A DNA stretch of 64,000 nucleotides. Source: UBA8401 sp041665525. GTDB lineage: Bacteria; Bacteroidota; Ignavibacteria; UBA10030; UBA8401. Both the position numbers and the translations under genes were made by a program. The stretch spans positions 45,755 to 109,754 of the forward strand of contig JBAYIS010000010.1 of assembly GCA_041665525.1 (NCBI GenBank), in the 5' to 3' direction. Shown here piece after piece: positions 8,213-16,060 of this stretch. The notes beneath the pieces are model-generated. The model had not been told where the DNA came from, ran no database searches, and saw only the letters and a program-made list of their open reading frames with translations. Each line of letters begins with the position of its first letter. Position 1 is the first letter of the stretch.

Positions 8213-9148
8213 TTATAACTTCTGGCTCATAGAATTGACCAATTCGTTCTTCTCCAGCGGTGTTACTCTCATTTTTGGAGCGGCAGCCGGCCGTGCGAAC
8301 ACCGTTGTTGCAGGATCGATCTTTTCGCTGCGATAACGCCCGGCCTTTAGAGCTTCATTGTGAACAACGTCAAACTCCGGTATGTCTTCGTCCCACTCCA
8401 GCAGCGTGTTGCGTCCCCCCGTCCGCTGATATGCATATCGGTACAACTCCCAGACGGCGTCGATCACGTGATCGTTGTGTGTATCAAGGATGTGTGTCCC
8501 TTTATTGGTGTGTCCTGCAAGATGATACTGGCAGATCAGCGACGGATCGATTCGATCGATAAATTCTTTTACATCAAATCCATGATTGTAGGCACTGACA
8601 TAAATGTTGTTTACATCCATCAGCATGCCGCAGTGCGATTCTTCCATCAGCCGCGCATGGAAATCCCACTCCGTCATCGTGGACGATGCAAACTGCACAT
8701 ACGTCGAAACATTCTCCAGGGCGAGCGGCCGTTCCATGAAGTCCATCACCTGTTTCACTTTGGCGGTAATGTGTTTTAGGGATTCTTCGGTGTAGGGGAT
8801 CGGAAGAAGATCGTGAACATTGTGTGCGTTCATACCGGTCCAGCAGAGGTGATCGGAGATATACGGCGATTTAACCCGATCGGCGAGCGCCTTCAGCAGT
8901 TTCAGATATTCGAAATTTATCTGATCACTGCTGCCGACGGAGAGCGAAACGCCGTGCAACACGATGGGATACCGCTCGGCGACTTTGTCGAGAACGTATC
9001 TCACCCGGCCGCCCGACTCCAGATATGTTTCTGAGATTACTTCAAACCAATCCACATTCGGATGGTGCTCCAGAATGTGATTGTAGTGAACGCTGCGGAG
9101 CCCGACACCGAAGCCGAAATCAGGAATATTCCATTTATTTGCCGTCAT
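8213..9148 (-). CDS. bufB: DUF692 multinuclear non-heme iron oxidase (MNIO, MbnB/BufB-like)
   Basis: 311 residues with a TIM-barrel MNIO fold. Family members oxidise cysteine side chains of RiPP precursors, for example to oxazolone/thioamide in methanobactin or thiooxazole in bufferins, using an iron cluster and O2. Candidate metal ligands visible in order: His65 (LHGVSLS), His100 (SDHLCW), Glu145 (LENVSTY), Asp178 (MDVNNIYVSAYNHG, with His189), His209 and His213 (HLAGH), Asp222/His224 (DTHNDH) and Glu251 (EWDED), matching the conserved set of the family. It lies between the cysteine-repeat peptide and the DUF2063 gene. Which oxidation it performs on this precursor cannot be read from sequence. 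Confidence 0.92.
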   Translation of the reverse strand: MTANKWNIPDFGFGVGLRSVHYNHILEHHPNVDWFEVISETYLESGGRVRYVLDKVAERYPIVLHGVSLSVGSSDQINFEYLKLLKALADRVKSPYISDHLCWTGMNAHNVHDLLPIPYTEESLKHITAKVKQVMDFMERPLALENVSTYVQFASSTMTEWDFHARLMEESHCGMLMDVNNIYVSAYNHGFDVKEFIDRIDPSLICQYHLAGHTNKGTHILDTHNDHVIDAVWELYRYAYQRTGGRNTLLEWDEDIPEFDVVHNEALKAGRYRSEKIDPATTVFARPAAAPKMRVTPLEKNELVNSMSQKL

Positions 9149-9169
9149 AAAAATCTTTCTAGAACACCA

Positions 9170-9228
9170 AAGCCGCAGTCTCGAAGGCGACCTTCCCGAA
9201 GGGACACATCGTGTCGGACAAGCGGCTT
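9170..9228 (-). repeat. Branched inverted repeat between precursor and MNIO genes
   Basis: Outer arms AAGCCGC (9170-9176) and GCGGCTT (9222-9228) enclose inner complementary pairs, including AAGG/CCTT and GACAC-ATC-GTGTC (9203-9215). In the operon mRNA it would fold into a branched structure between the peptide gene and the enzyme genes, possibly lowering downstream expression or protecting the precursor message. It could also be a dispersed palindromic repeat. Confidence 0.6.
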
Positions 9229-9249
9229 CGGCAAAGGAAGAGAAAAATA

Positions 9250-9579
9250 TTAATTCGGTTTCTTTTCGTCCTTCTTCGTTTCGTCATTCATCTCGCTTTT
9301 TTTCTCATCGTGACCCTTGCATCCATCCTTGCCGCTGCAACCATCTTTTCCTTTTTTCATATCCTTGCCTTTGCATCCATCTTTACCGCTGCAACCGTCT
9401 TTTCCTTTCTTCATGTCCTTACCCTTGCAACCATCCTTACCGCTGCATCCGTCTTTCTTCGCCTCTTTTTTATCTGTGGATTTTGTCGGTGCCTTATCCT
9501 GTGCGCTGGCAACGGAACCGCTCAACATGCCCGCCACCGCAGCGGTCATCAACAAACTTGTGAATTTATTTGTTTTCAT
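9250..9579 (-). CDS. Exported six-cysteine repeat peptide, predicted MNIO-modified RiPP precursor (bufferin/HvfA-like)
   Basis: 109 residues. Residues 1-26 form a Sec signal peptide (MKTNKF, hydrophobic core LLMTAAVAGML, cleavage after SVASA). The mature part is very hydrophilic, rich in Lys, Gly and Asp, and holds an 18-residue unit repeated two and two-thirds times (residues 43-60, 61-78, 79-91), each carrying DGCSGKDGCKG. The six cysteines at 45, 51, 63, 69, 81 and 87 are spaced 6-12-6-12-6. A cysteine-repeat peptide with a signal sequence directly upstream of DUF692 and DUF2063 genes is the signature of bufferin and HvfA-type copper-binding RiPPs, where the enzyme pair oxidises cysteines before export. 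Here the motif is (K)DGC rather than EGKCG. Copper binding and modification are inferred; a good AAGGAG site precedes the ATG. Confidence 0.85.
   Translation of the reverse strand: MKTNKFTSLLMTAAVAGMLSGSVASAQDKAPTKSTDKKEAKKDGCSGKDGCKGKDMKKGKDGCSGKDGCKGKDMKKGKDGCSGKDGCKGHDEKKSEMNDETKKDEKKPN
9307..9453 (-). repeat. 54-bp in-frame tandem repeat in the RiPP precursor gene
   Basis: Two full 54-bp units (9400-9453, 9346-9399) and a 39-bp partial third (9307-9345). Units differ mainly at synonymous positions, suggesting duplication followed by purifying selection on the peptide. Confidence 0.85.
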
Positions 9580-9618
9580 AAAAACTCCTTGAATATAGTG
9601 ATGTGTGAAAAGAGAGCG

Positions 9619-9645
9619 CTATATTGTAAACAACAGACAATATAG
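9619..9645 (-). promoter_or_regulatory. Perfect palindrome upstream of the RiPP operon, candidate operator
   Basis: CTATATTGT (9619-9627) and ACAATATAG (9637-9645) are perfect 9-bp inverted arms with a 9-base spacer, 40-66 bases before the precursor start codon. The two-half-site geometry and promoter-proximal position fit a dimeric regulator, perhaps metal- or stress-responsive, but no regulator gene is adjacent. It has no U-run, so it is not a terminator of the upstream P460-like gene. Confidence 0.5.
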
Positions 9646-9703
9646 TCCGATTATTATTTGTGATAGTTCTTCCTTAAATGATCTATTTGTGAAAGAATTG
9701 TCC

Positions 9704-10222
9704 TTATGGATGAGTATCGTTCATGCGGGTATAGTCGAAACCGGGCGAGTGACATCCTGCGCAGGACTCACCTTTCCCTGCGGCAGAAATAAACGGTGAG
9801 CCGTCTGCATTCAACTCAGCCCACACCCAATCCCCGGGACCCTTGTTGGATGCACGGGAAAATTTGAACATGATGGCGTAATACAGTTTGGTCCCGGTCG
9901 AATTGAAGATCTCCTTCACAATCAACGAAGAATCTGGAAACACCGGATTTGTTTGCACCCTGCCGGTCAGGGTCAACTGAGATTTTGCTTGCACATTGTA
10001 CCACACAAAAATATTCCCCGCGTGGGCAGCGCCGCTGTTTCCGGGAATAGTATCGGTAACATTATTGAAATACGCGGCTTTCGGGGAGGACTTTACCAAT
10101 TGAAAAAGCTGTGCATCAGTAATCGTCGCAGTATTATCACCCGAGTCTGCGACCGTGTTTTCATTTTCTTTACAGCCGGACACGATGATGAGGAGAGAAA
10201 ACAACAACAAGAGATTCTTCAT
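9704..10222 (-). CDS. Heme c lipoprotein, cytochrome P460-like
   Basis: 172 residues. A type II signal with lipobox IVSGC (Cys17) predicts an acylated periplasm-facing lipoprotein. The C-terminal part contains one CXXCH heme c site, CAGCH at residues 154-158, within a region matching cytochrome P460 (AGNIFVWYNVQAK, YYAIMFKFS, GDWVWAELNADG). P460 proteins oxidise hydroxylamine or detoxify NO; the crosslinking lysine that defines true P460 cannot be confirmed by eye. It lies on the same strand about 125 bases before the RiPP precursor, so it may belong to the same regulon, but a palindrome lies between them. No other cytochrome gene is nearby. Confidence 0.72.
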   Translation of the reverse strand: MKNLLLLFSLLIIVSGCKENENTVADSGDNTATITDAQLFQLVKSSPKAAYFNNVTDTIPGNSGAAHAGNIFVWYNVQAKSQLTLTGRVQTNPVFPDSSLIVKEIFNSTGTKLYYAIMFKFSRASNKGPGDWVWAELNADGSPFISAAGKGESCAGCHSPGFDYTRMNDTHP

Positions 10223-10334
10223 AAAGTATTTTATAGATGAATGAATGGTTGGTGAAATAATAACGGCGGAAATATACTCTTAACCTATCACGAAACTATC
10301 ACAGTGGAATAAAAAGAGTGTGAATAAATTCAAA

Positions 10335-10473
10335 GAGACTTCTGAAATATTAATTATTCATGGTCATTTCGAGCGAAGCGAGAAATCTCAGGCTTTAATT
10401 TCGGCAGTAAAACGAGATTCCTCGTCGCTCCGCTCCTCGGAATGACATCGATTTGGGATTTTTCAGTGGTCTC
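10335..10473 (+). repeat. MITE-like dispersed repeat, copy B
   Basis: 139 bp bounded by GAGACTTCTGAAA on the left and TCAGTGGTCTC on the right, imperfect inverted termini. The interior aligns with copy A (799-976, opposite orientation), and holds a palindromic GCGAAGCGAG...CTCGTCGCTCC core. It fills most of the 256-base gap between the P460-like gene and the sensor kinase; nothing else is seen there. Confidence 0.7.
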
Positions 10474-10478
10474 ACAAA

Positions 10479-11945
10479 TTAAGAATACACAGGCAATTGA
10501 AAAGAAAATGACGTTCCCTCATTTTTTTTACTGCTCACAGAAATGGTCAGGTGATGCACTTCGAGGATTTTCTTGACAATTGCCAAACCGAGTCCCGCAC
10601 CGTCGTTCTGGAACATATTCTTTTGACTTCCTTTGTTGTACCGGTCAAATATATGCGGGATGTCCACTTCTGCAATTCCCGCGCCGGTGTCCGAAACACT
10701 AATATCCACCGCGCGGGAAAGACGCCGCAGTTCGATGGTCACCGCTCCCCCGGCAGGAGTGAATTTAATTGCGTTATCCACCAGGTTATGAATCACACGG
10801 TCGATCAATGCAATGTCGGCGAAGATCAACGGCAAATCCCGCGGCATCACGAATTGGAAACGGATCCCTTTCTTTTCAGTGATGATCAGATATTTTTGGC
10901 CGATGTCCTGCACCAGTTCCGTGATGGAAAACGGTTCGGGATTCGGCCGCGTCTGCTTTGCTTCAAGCTTGGAAAGTTCGAACAACTCTTCCACAAGATT
11001 ACGGAGGCGGTCAGTGGAAGAAAGAACTGTCTTCAAATATTTTTCCCGCTCCGATCTTTCCAGTGTCTCCGCTTTAATCAGCAGTGTTTCGATGTACCCA
11101 TGAATGGTGGCGAGCGGCGTGCGAAGATCGTGCGATACGTTGGCCACCAGTTCGCGCCGAAGATTGTCCATCGTTTTCATTTCATCGATGTTGCGTACTA
11201 TGGTATCGGCCATCTCATTAAAGGATGTCGCCAGCTCATTCAATTCGCCTCCGGACGATAATTGTATGCGCGCCAGATGATTTCCCCGTTGAAATTCACG
11301 GACGGTGTGGACGATGGTGCGGAGGTTTCTGGTGATAAACAACAGCGCAATCAGTCCGACGATCGCCGCCGCAAAAAGTGTAATCGTCATTGCCCGGGTG
11401 CCGATGTTGAGAATGTAGCTGCCGGCCAGCATTTTAAAACTGTTTTCGAATTCCTCGCTGCCGAGAATGACATACAGATATCCGATCACCTTCTCCTCGT
11501 CCTTGATCTCCGCAGCGGAAAAAGTCTTCACTTCCATCGCATATTTTGGATCGTCTCCGACAAGAAATTCCGGCTTCCCCTCCATGACGAACTTTTTTAC
11601 CGGATCGATGGAGACAGTCATTCGGCAGATCTTCGTGTTGGAAGGGCAATGAGAGAGCACTTTTCCGGATGTGTCGAGCGCGTAGACTTCTATGCTCGGA
11701 TTGAAGAGCTTCTGGATGGTGAAGATCTCCTCCATGCGTGCGGAATCCAACCGGTGATCGACAACCGGTTGATAGTGACGGAGTAATCGCTGTGCGATCG
11801 GCATACTGAGCCGCTGGTTTGCCTCCTGAAAATACATGTCTGCGGAGAACGCAATTATGTAAATGTAGACGGAAGAGATAACGATCAACACTGCCAGGAA
11901 TATTGCGGAGATCCTCCAGTACAGCGATCGGAAGAATTTCTTCAC
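10479..11945 (-). CDS. Sensor histidine kinase (HAMP-HisKA-HATPase)
   Basis: 488 residues. One N-terminal membrane helix (about 13-33), an extracytoplasmic sensing region (about 36-175) containing two cysteines (HCPSNTKIC), a second helix (about 185-205), a HAMP linker, then HisKA with phospho-acceptor His272 in VSHDLRTPL and a HATPase_c domain with N box DNAIKFTP, DTGAGI and GAGLGLAIVKKI. It autophosphorylates and hands the phosphate to the adjacent OmpR-type regulator, whose gene overlaps its start by four bases (ATGA). The signal is unknown. The organisation resembles the BaeS/PhoR-type class. Confidence 0.92.
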   Translation of the reverse strand: MKKFFRSLYWRISAIFLAVLIVISSVYIYIIAFSADMYFQEANQRLSMPIAQRLLRHYQPVVDHRLDSARMEEIFTIQKLFNPSIEVYALDTSGKVLSHCPSNTKICRMTVSIDPVKKFVMEGKPEFLVGDDPKYAMEVKTFSAAEIKDEEKVIGYLYVILGSEEFENSFKMLAGSYILNIGTRAMTITLFAAAIVGLIALLFITRNLRTIVHTVREFQRGNHLARIQLSSGGELNELATSFNEMADTIVRNIDEMKTMDNLRRELVANVSHDLRTPLATIHGYIETLLIKAETLERSEREKYLKTVLSSTDRLRNLVEELFELSKLEAKQTRPNPEPFSITELVQDIGQKYLIITEKKGIRFQFVMPRDLPLIFADIALIDRVIHNLVDNAIKFTPAGGAVTIELRRLSRAVDISVSDTGAGIAEVDIPHIFDRYNKGSQKNMFQNDGAGLGLAIVKKILEVHHLTISVSSKKNEGTSFSFQLPVYS

Positions 11946-12667
11946 CGTTTTCCTCCCGGTATCTCTTCCGGTTCCGCAAAACGATATCCCACACCCCAGG
12001 CGGTGAGAATATACTTTGGTTTCGACATGTCATCCTCTATCTTTGAGCGGAGGCGGTTGATATGGGAGTTCACCGTATGGTCGTATCCGTTAAACTGGTA
12101 TCCCCAGACAAGCTCCAGCAATTGTTCGCGCGTGTATGTCTTGCCCGGATGAGTTGCGAAGAGCACAAGCAAATCGAACTCTTTTGCCGTCAGGTCCAGC
12201 CGTTTTCCGCAGCGCTGCACCTTTCTCCGCTCCCGATCGATTTCAAGATCGCCGGCGATGATCAATGAAGATTTCTCTGCCGATGCTGTTTCCTGCTGCA
12301 TTGCTTCTGCACGGCGGAAGACGGCTTTCACGCGTGCGATGAATTCCCGCACACTGAACGGTTTTGTCAAATAATCGTCCGCTCCAACCTCCAGGCCGAG
12401 CACTTTGTCCAGCTCTTCGGATTTTGCGGTGAGCATCAGAATTGGTGTGTAGTTCTTTTCTGCGCGGACCCGGCGGCAGATTTCCAGTCCGTCCATCTTC
12501 GGCAGCATCACATCCAGAACAATCAAATCGAGCTTGTTTTTTTGCGTCTGCGAAAAACCCTTTTCGCCGTCGTTCGCAATTGTGACCTTGCAGCCAAGGT
12601 CTTTCAGATGGATACTCAGCAGTTCGGTGATATCGTTATCGTCTTCAACAACCAATACGTGTCTCAT
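11942..12667 (-). CDS. OmpR-family response regulator
   Basis: 241 residues: receiver domain (1-120) with acidic pocket VVEDDND, phospho-acceptor Asp52 (LIVLDVMLPKMDG), Thr (LMLTAKS) and Lys (YLTKPFS), then a winged-helix effector domain (about 140-235) with LTAKEFDLLVLFATHPG and VNSHINRLRSKIE. It is a transcription factor paired with the downstream kinase. Its targets are unknown; the RiPP operon downstream and the propeller kinase upstream are the nearest units. Confidence 0.94.
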   Translation of the reverse strand: MRHVLVVEDDNDITELLSIHLKDLGCKVTIANDGEKGFSQTQKNKLDLIVLDVMLPKMDGLEICRRVRAEKNYTPILMLTAKSEELDKVLGLEVGADDYLTKPFSVREFIARVKAVFRRAEAMQQETASAEKSSLIIAGDLEIDRERRKVQRCGKRLDLTAKEFDLLVLFATHPGKTYTREQLLELVWGYQFNGYDHTVNSHINRLRSKIEDDMSKPKYILTAWGVGYRFAEPEEIPGGKR

Positions 12668-12805
12668 AATTATTTAAGATTTACAGCTCTCCAGCAGTGA
12701 TTGACAAAGTTTTTTGCAGGACGTACCCGTTAGGTGTTTTATAATTGGTAACAAAATTATTGTACGAGAAATGTATCACAAATATATCACGCAGACATAA
12801 AAAAA

Positions 12806-12823
12806 ACCGGCGCGAAAGCCGGT
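12806..12823 (-). terminator. Terminator after the propeller kinase
   Basis: Arms ACCGGC / GCCGGT with a 6-base loop, followed on the minus strand by a run of eight T. It lies 32 bases past the kinase stop and upstream of the response regulator, ending the long esterase-kinase transcript. Confidence 0.75.
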
Positions 12824-12855
12824 AAAATCGATTGCTTTGACGTGCGAAGATATTT

Positions 12856-15800
12856 TCACTTCTCCACAGGCAATTCAATGAAGAAGGTACTCCCTTTCCC
12901 CAATTGACTTTCCGCCCGAATGGTGCCGCCGTGCAGTTCCACGATCAGCTTCGCAATGGAAAGCCCCAATCCGTTCGATGATTCGTTTCCTGTCGGACGG
13001 GGAGAAAGTTTTTGAAACTTGCCGAACAATTTTTTCTGCTCCTCTTCGCTCAATCCTGCACCGGCATCCTTCACTGAAACTCGCGCAACATGCTCAATCC
13101 GCTCCACGCGGATATCGATCGGTGAACCGAACGGTGAATATTTCACCGCATTGCTGAAAAGATTTTCAATGGACTGATACAAACGTTCGGAATCACCAAA
13201 GATCATGCTGTCAGCACCGGGGCACACCGTAAGATTTACCGGCTGTTGTTTTTTGTCCGCCAGATGTTTGTTCGTGGAAACAACATAACCGGTCAGGTCG
13301 GAAAGGCTGAGCGAAAGTTTGTTAAGATTGATCTTTCCCTGTTCCATCGATTCCACGCTCAGGAAATCCGTAATGAGATCGACCATCTGTTCCGCAGAAC
13401 CGGAAATCGCTTTTGCCGATTCCTTCGCAGTTTTCTCATCGAATTCCTCTTCCTGCAGCAGGTGAGACATGCCGACGATTGTTGTGAGCGGATTCTTCAA
13501 ATCGTGCGCAACGATATTGACCAGATCGCTCTTGAACTGGTTCGCCTGTTCTGCCCGCTCTTTCTCGATCTGCAAATTATGCGTCCGCTCCGCAACAAGT
13601 TCCTTCAATTCCCGTTCGCGCTCCTTCAGTGCGCCGATCCGGTAACGGTACGCGGAAAAAATTGCGCCGGTAAACAGAAGCATTACGGAGATGCCAAACC
13701 ACGACGTTTGATAGAAATGCGGATGCTGTGTGATGGTAACCGCGGCGCCTTCATAATTCCAAACACCATCGTTGTTCGCGGCGATCACGCGGAAGGTGTA
13801 TGTGCCGGGGGCGATATTTGTGTATGAAACGGTCCGGCCGTTTCCTCCGTTGATCCAGTCGTTATCGTACCCTTCCAGCATATACTTGAATTGCACGAGT
13901 TCCGGCGCCAGCAGGCTTAATGCGCTGAAACTGATCGTCGTGCGATTCGTGCCGGCCTGCAGTTCGGCACCGGTATTGTTCATTTCGATCCATTTGCCGT
14001 CTGCAGTGATTGTTTCGATATACACCGGCGGAATTATCGCATTGGTCGGGAGTTTTTGAGGAGAAACGATTGTCACTCCTTTCATTGTCGGGAACCAGAT
14101 CGTACCGTTCCTCATTTTCCATCCCGCCGGCTGACTTCCGCCGTTGCACTCAGCGCTTCCCATGCCGTCGACGATTCCGTACAATGTGAATGTTGTTTGT
14201 TGCTGTTCTCCTCTTGCGATGGAGTTGAGTTCTTGTTTGTTGACGCGAAAAATTCCTTTGTTACACGTCAGCCAGAGATAACCCAGGTCATCTTCCTGGA
14301 TCTCGTGTACCGCAACGGCGTCGTACCCCTGCTCCGGTCCATATTGTGTTACCATGTCCTTTTCAATCCGCTGCAGACCGCTGCGATCCGTACCAATCCA
14401 GACTACGCCATCTGCATCGATGTAGATATCCCTGATCTCATCATGAACGAAGCGCTGATTTTGTGTGAATTGTTTTAATTCCTTTTTCGTTTTTAGCGCG
14501 GTGAGAATGGTGATGCCGCTGTCAGTCCCGAACCAAACACTGCCGTCCGGATGTTGCGTAATAGCTCGGATAGAATTATTTGTCAATCCGTTTTCCGATG
14601 TGTATCGTTGGACCCGTCGTTGATCGACGGAAAAGAGTCCTTCGTTCTGCGTACCGATCCAGATGGTGTTATCTTTTGTTTTTGTGATCACCATGATGTT
14701 CTTCGCGTTGATTGCGGGAAATCGGCGGAAGAAATGCGGCGGTTGCGATTGAGATGTGAACACCCCGTCCGATGTTCCGATCCAGATGGTTCCGTTTTTA
14801 TCATCCAGGACCGTCCGGACAATATTGCTGAGCGGTGTTGTGCCAATCGTGTAATTCCGCGCCGTTCCGTTCTCCCACATAGTAACACCGCCGCCGTTCG
14901 TGCCGATCCACTGTGCTCCGCGATTGTCTTCGTATACAGTCCACAGGAAATTGTTTCCGATCCCCTCTTTTTTCGTCAACGCAGTAAATCGCGAATCGCG
15001 CAGCCGGTTCAATCCGCCGCCGCCGGTGCCGATCCACAGCGATCCCTCACGATCCTGACAGAGCGCCCAGATAACATCCGTCGTCAATCCATCCACACTG
15101 GTCAGTGATTCGAACCGGCCGTTCAGATATCGCGAAAGTCCGCCGCCGCTGCTGCCGATCCAGACGCTGCCGTTTCGGTCCTCATAGAGCACGCGGATAA
15201 CATTGCTGGACAATCCGTCTTTCGTTGTGAAAGTGGAGAAAACGCCGTTGCGGTACCGGGTGATTCCGCCGCCGGCGGTGCCGATCCAGATATTGCCGAA
15301 GCGGTCTTCAATGACCGATCGCGCGATATTGTGCTGCAGAAATCCTGATGAGGTATCGATTTGTTCCACGAAAGAAGCCGTCTTTCTCCGCACGCCATTG
15401 TCCGTTCCGATCCAGATCTCGCCGTCACTTGTTTCAGTGATGGACCAGACGATGATTCCGGCAACATCGAATTCCGCAGATCGGTCACGGAACTGAGTGC
15501 CATCATACGACAGGATGCCGGAATGTGTGCCAAACAGAATTGATCCGTCATGAAGTTCGACAACAGTGCTAATGGTTGTGCGAGGAAACCCGGGTTCCAG
15601 TGCTATCCGGTTGAAACTCCCTTTGCTGTAGGAATATAAGCCGTTGGTAGTTCCGATCCATAATCGGTTCTGTGAATCCTGGAAGAGCGATCGCGGCTGT
15701 GCATTTTTCAGAACGGATTCATAATTTTTGAACGTAACGCCGTCGAAACGGTACAGTTCTGCATATGTTGCCAGCCATAAATATCCGTCGGACGATTGGG

Positions 15801-15951
15801 CGAGGGCGATGATGGAGTTATGTTTCAACCCCTGAACTTCCTGCCAGGTATCCAACCGGTATTGCGTGATGCGCTTGGAAGTGGAAAGCCCCGGAGGTAA
15901 CTGCGCAGAAACGCTGCTGCTGAACAATACGATTGCTAAGAAAACGAACAA
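12856..15951 (-). CDS. Two-component-regulator-propeller sensor histidine kinase
   Basis: About 1031 residues. Signal-like N-terminus, then 14 WIGT-type blade motifs (for example LWIGTTNG, VWIGSSGG, LWLTCNKG), i.e. two seven-bladed propellers, a Y_Y_Y domain (about 640-720), one membrane helix (about 750-770), a coiled coil, HisKA with His816 (VAHDLKNPLTT) and HATPase_c (NAVKYSP, DAGAGL, NGLGLSIAKLI). The sensing part faces the periplasm. Unlike classical hybrid two-component systems it ends after the kinase, without a receiver or AraC domain. No ATG suits the start: a TTG at 15951 is chosen because AGGGGG lies 7 bases before it and a hydrophobic segment follows; the longer frame would overlap the esterase gene. 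Start confidence is moderate. Confidence 0.88.
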   Translation of the reverse strand: MFVFLAIVLFSSSVSAQLPPGLSTSKRITQYRLDTWQEVQGLKHNSIIALAQSSDGYLWLATYAELYRFDGVTFKNYESVLKNAQPRSLFQDSQNRLWIGTTNGLYSYSKGSFNRIALEPGFPRTTISTVVELHDGSILFGTHSGILSYDGTQFRDRSAEFDVAGIIVWSITETSDGEIWIGTDNGVRRKTASFVEQIDTSSGFLQHNIARSVIEDRFGNIWIGTAGGGITRYRNGVFSTFTTKDGLSSNVIRVLYEDRNGSVWIGSSGGGLSRYLNGRFESLTSVDGLTTDVIWALCQDREGSLWIGTGGGGLNRLRDSRFTALTKKEGIGNNFLWTVYEDNRGAQWIGTNGGGVTMWENGTARNYTIGTTPLSNIVRTVLDDKNGTIWIGTSDGVFTSQSQPPHFFRRFPAINAKNIMVITKTKDNTIWIGTQNEGLFSVDQRRVQRYTSENGLTNNSIRAITQHPDGSVWFGTDSGITILTALKTKKELKQFTQNQRFVHDEIRDIYIDADGVVWIGTDRSGLQRIEKDMVTQYGPEQGYDAVAVHEIQEDDLGYLWLTCNKGIFRVNKQELNSIARGEQQQTTFTLYGIVDGMGSAECNGGSQPAGWKMRNGTIWFPTMKGVTIVSPQKLPTNAIIPPVYIETITADGKWIEMNNTGAELQAGTNRTTISFSALSLLAPELVQFKYMLEGYDNDWINGGNGRTVSYTNIAPGTYTFRVIAANNDGVWNYEGAAVTITQHPHFYQTSWFGISVMLLFTGAIFSAYRYRIGALKERERELKELVAERTHNLQIEKERAEQANQFKSDLVNIVAHDLKNPLTTIVGMSHLLQEEEFDEKTAKESAKAISGSAEQMVDLITDFLSVESMEQGKINLNKLSLSLSDLTGYVVSTNKHLADKKQQPVNLTVCPGADSMIFGDSERLYQSIENLFSNAVKYSPFGSPIDIRVERIEHVARVSVKDAGAGLSEEEQKKLFGKFQKLSPRPTGNESSNGLGLSIAKLIVELHGGTIRAESQLGKGSTFFIELPVEK

Positions 15952-16060
15952 ACGATTTCCCCCTACGGAAATGATGCTTGGATTTCCGCAATGATAGAGA
16001 ATAACAAAATGAAATACAATGCGGTGGCGAGCATCTGTTGCCCGGATCACAGAGTACTGA

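Noticed and set aside
9307..9453. Regular repeats resembling a CRISPR array
   Set aside because: Repeats are contiguous, in frame and coding within a small exported peptide, with no spacers or cas genes.
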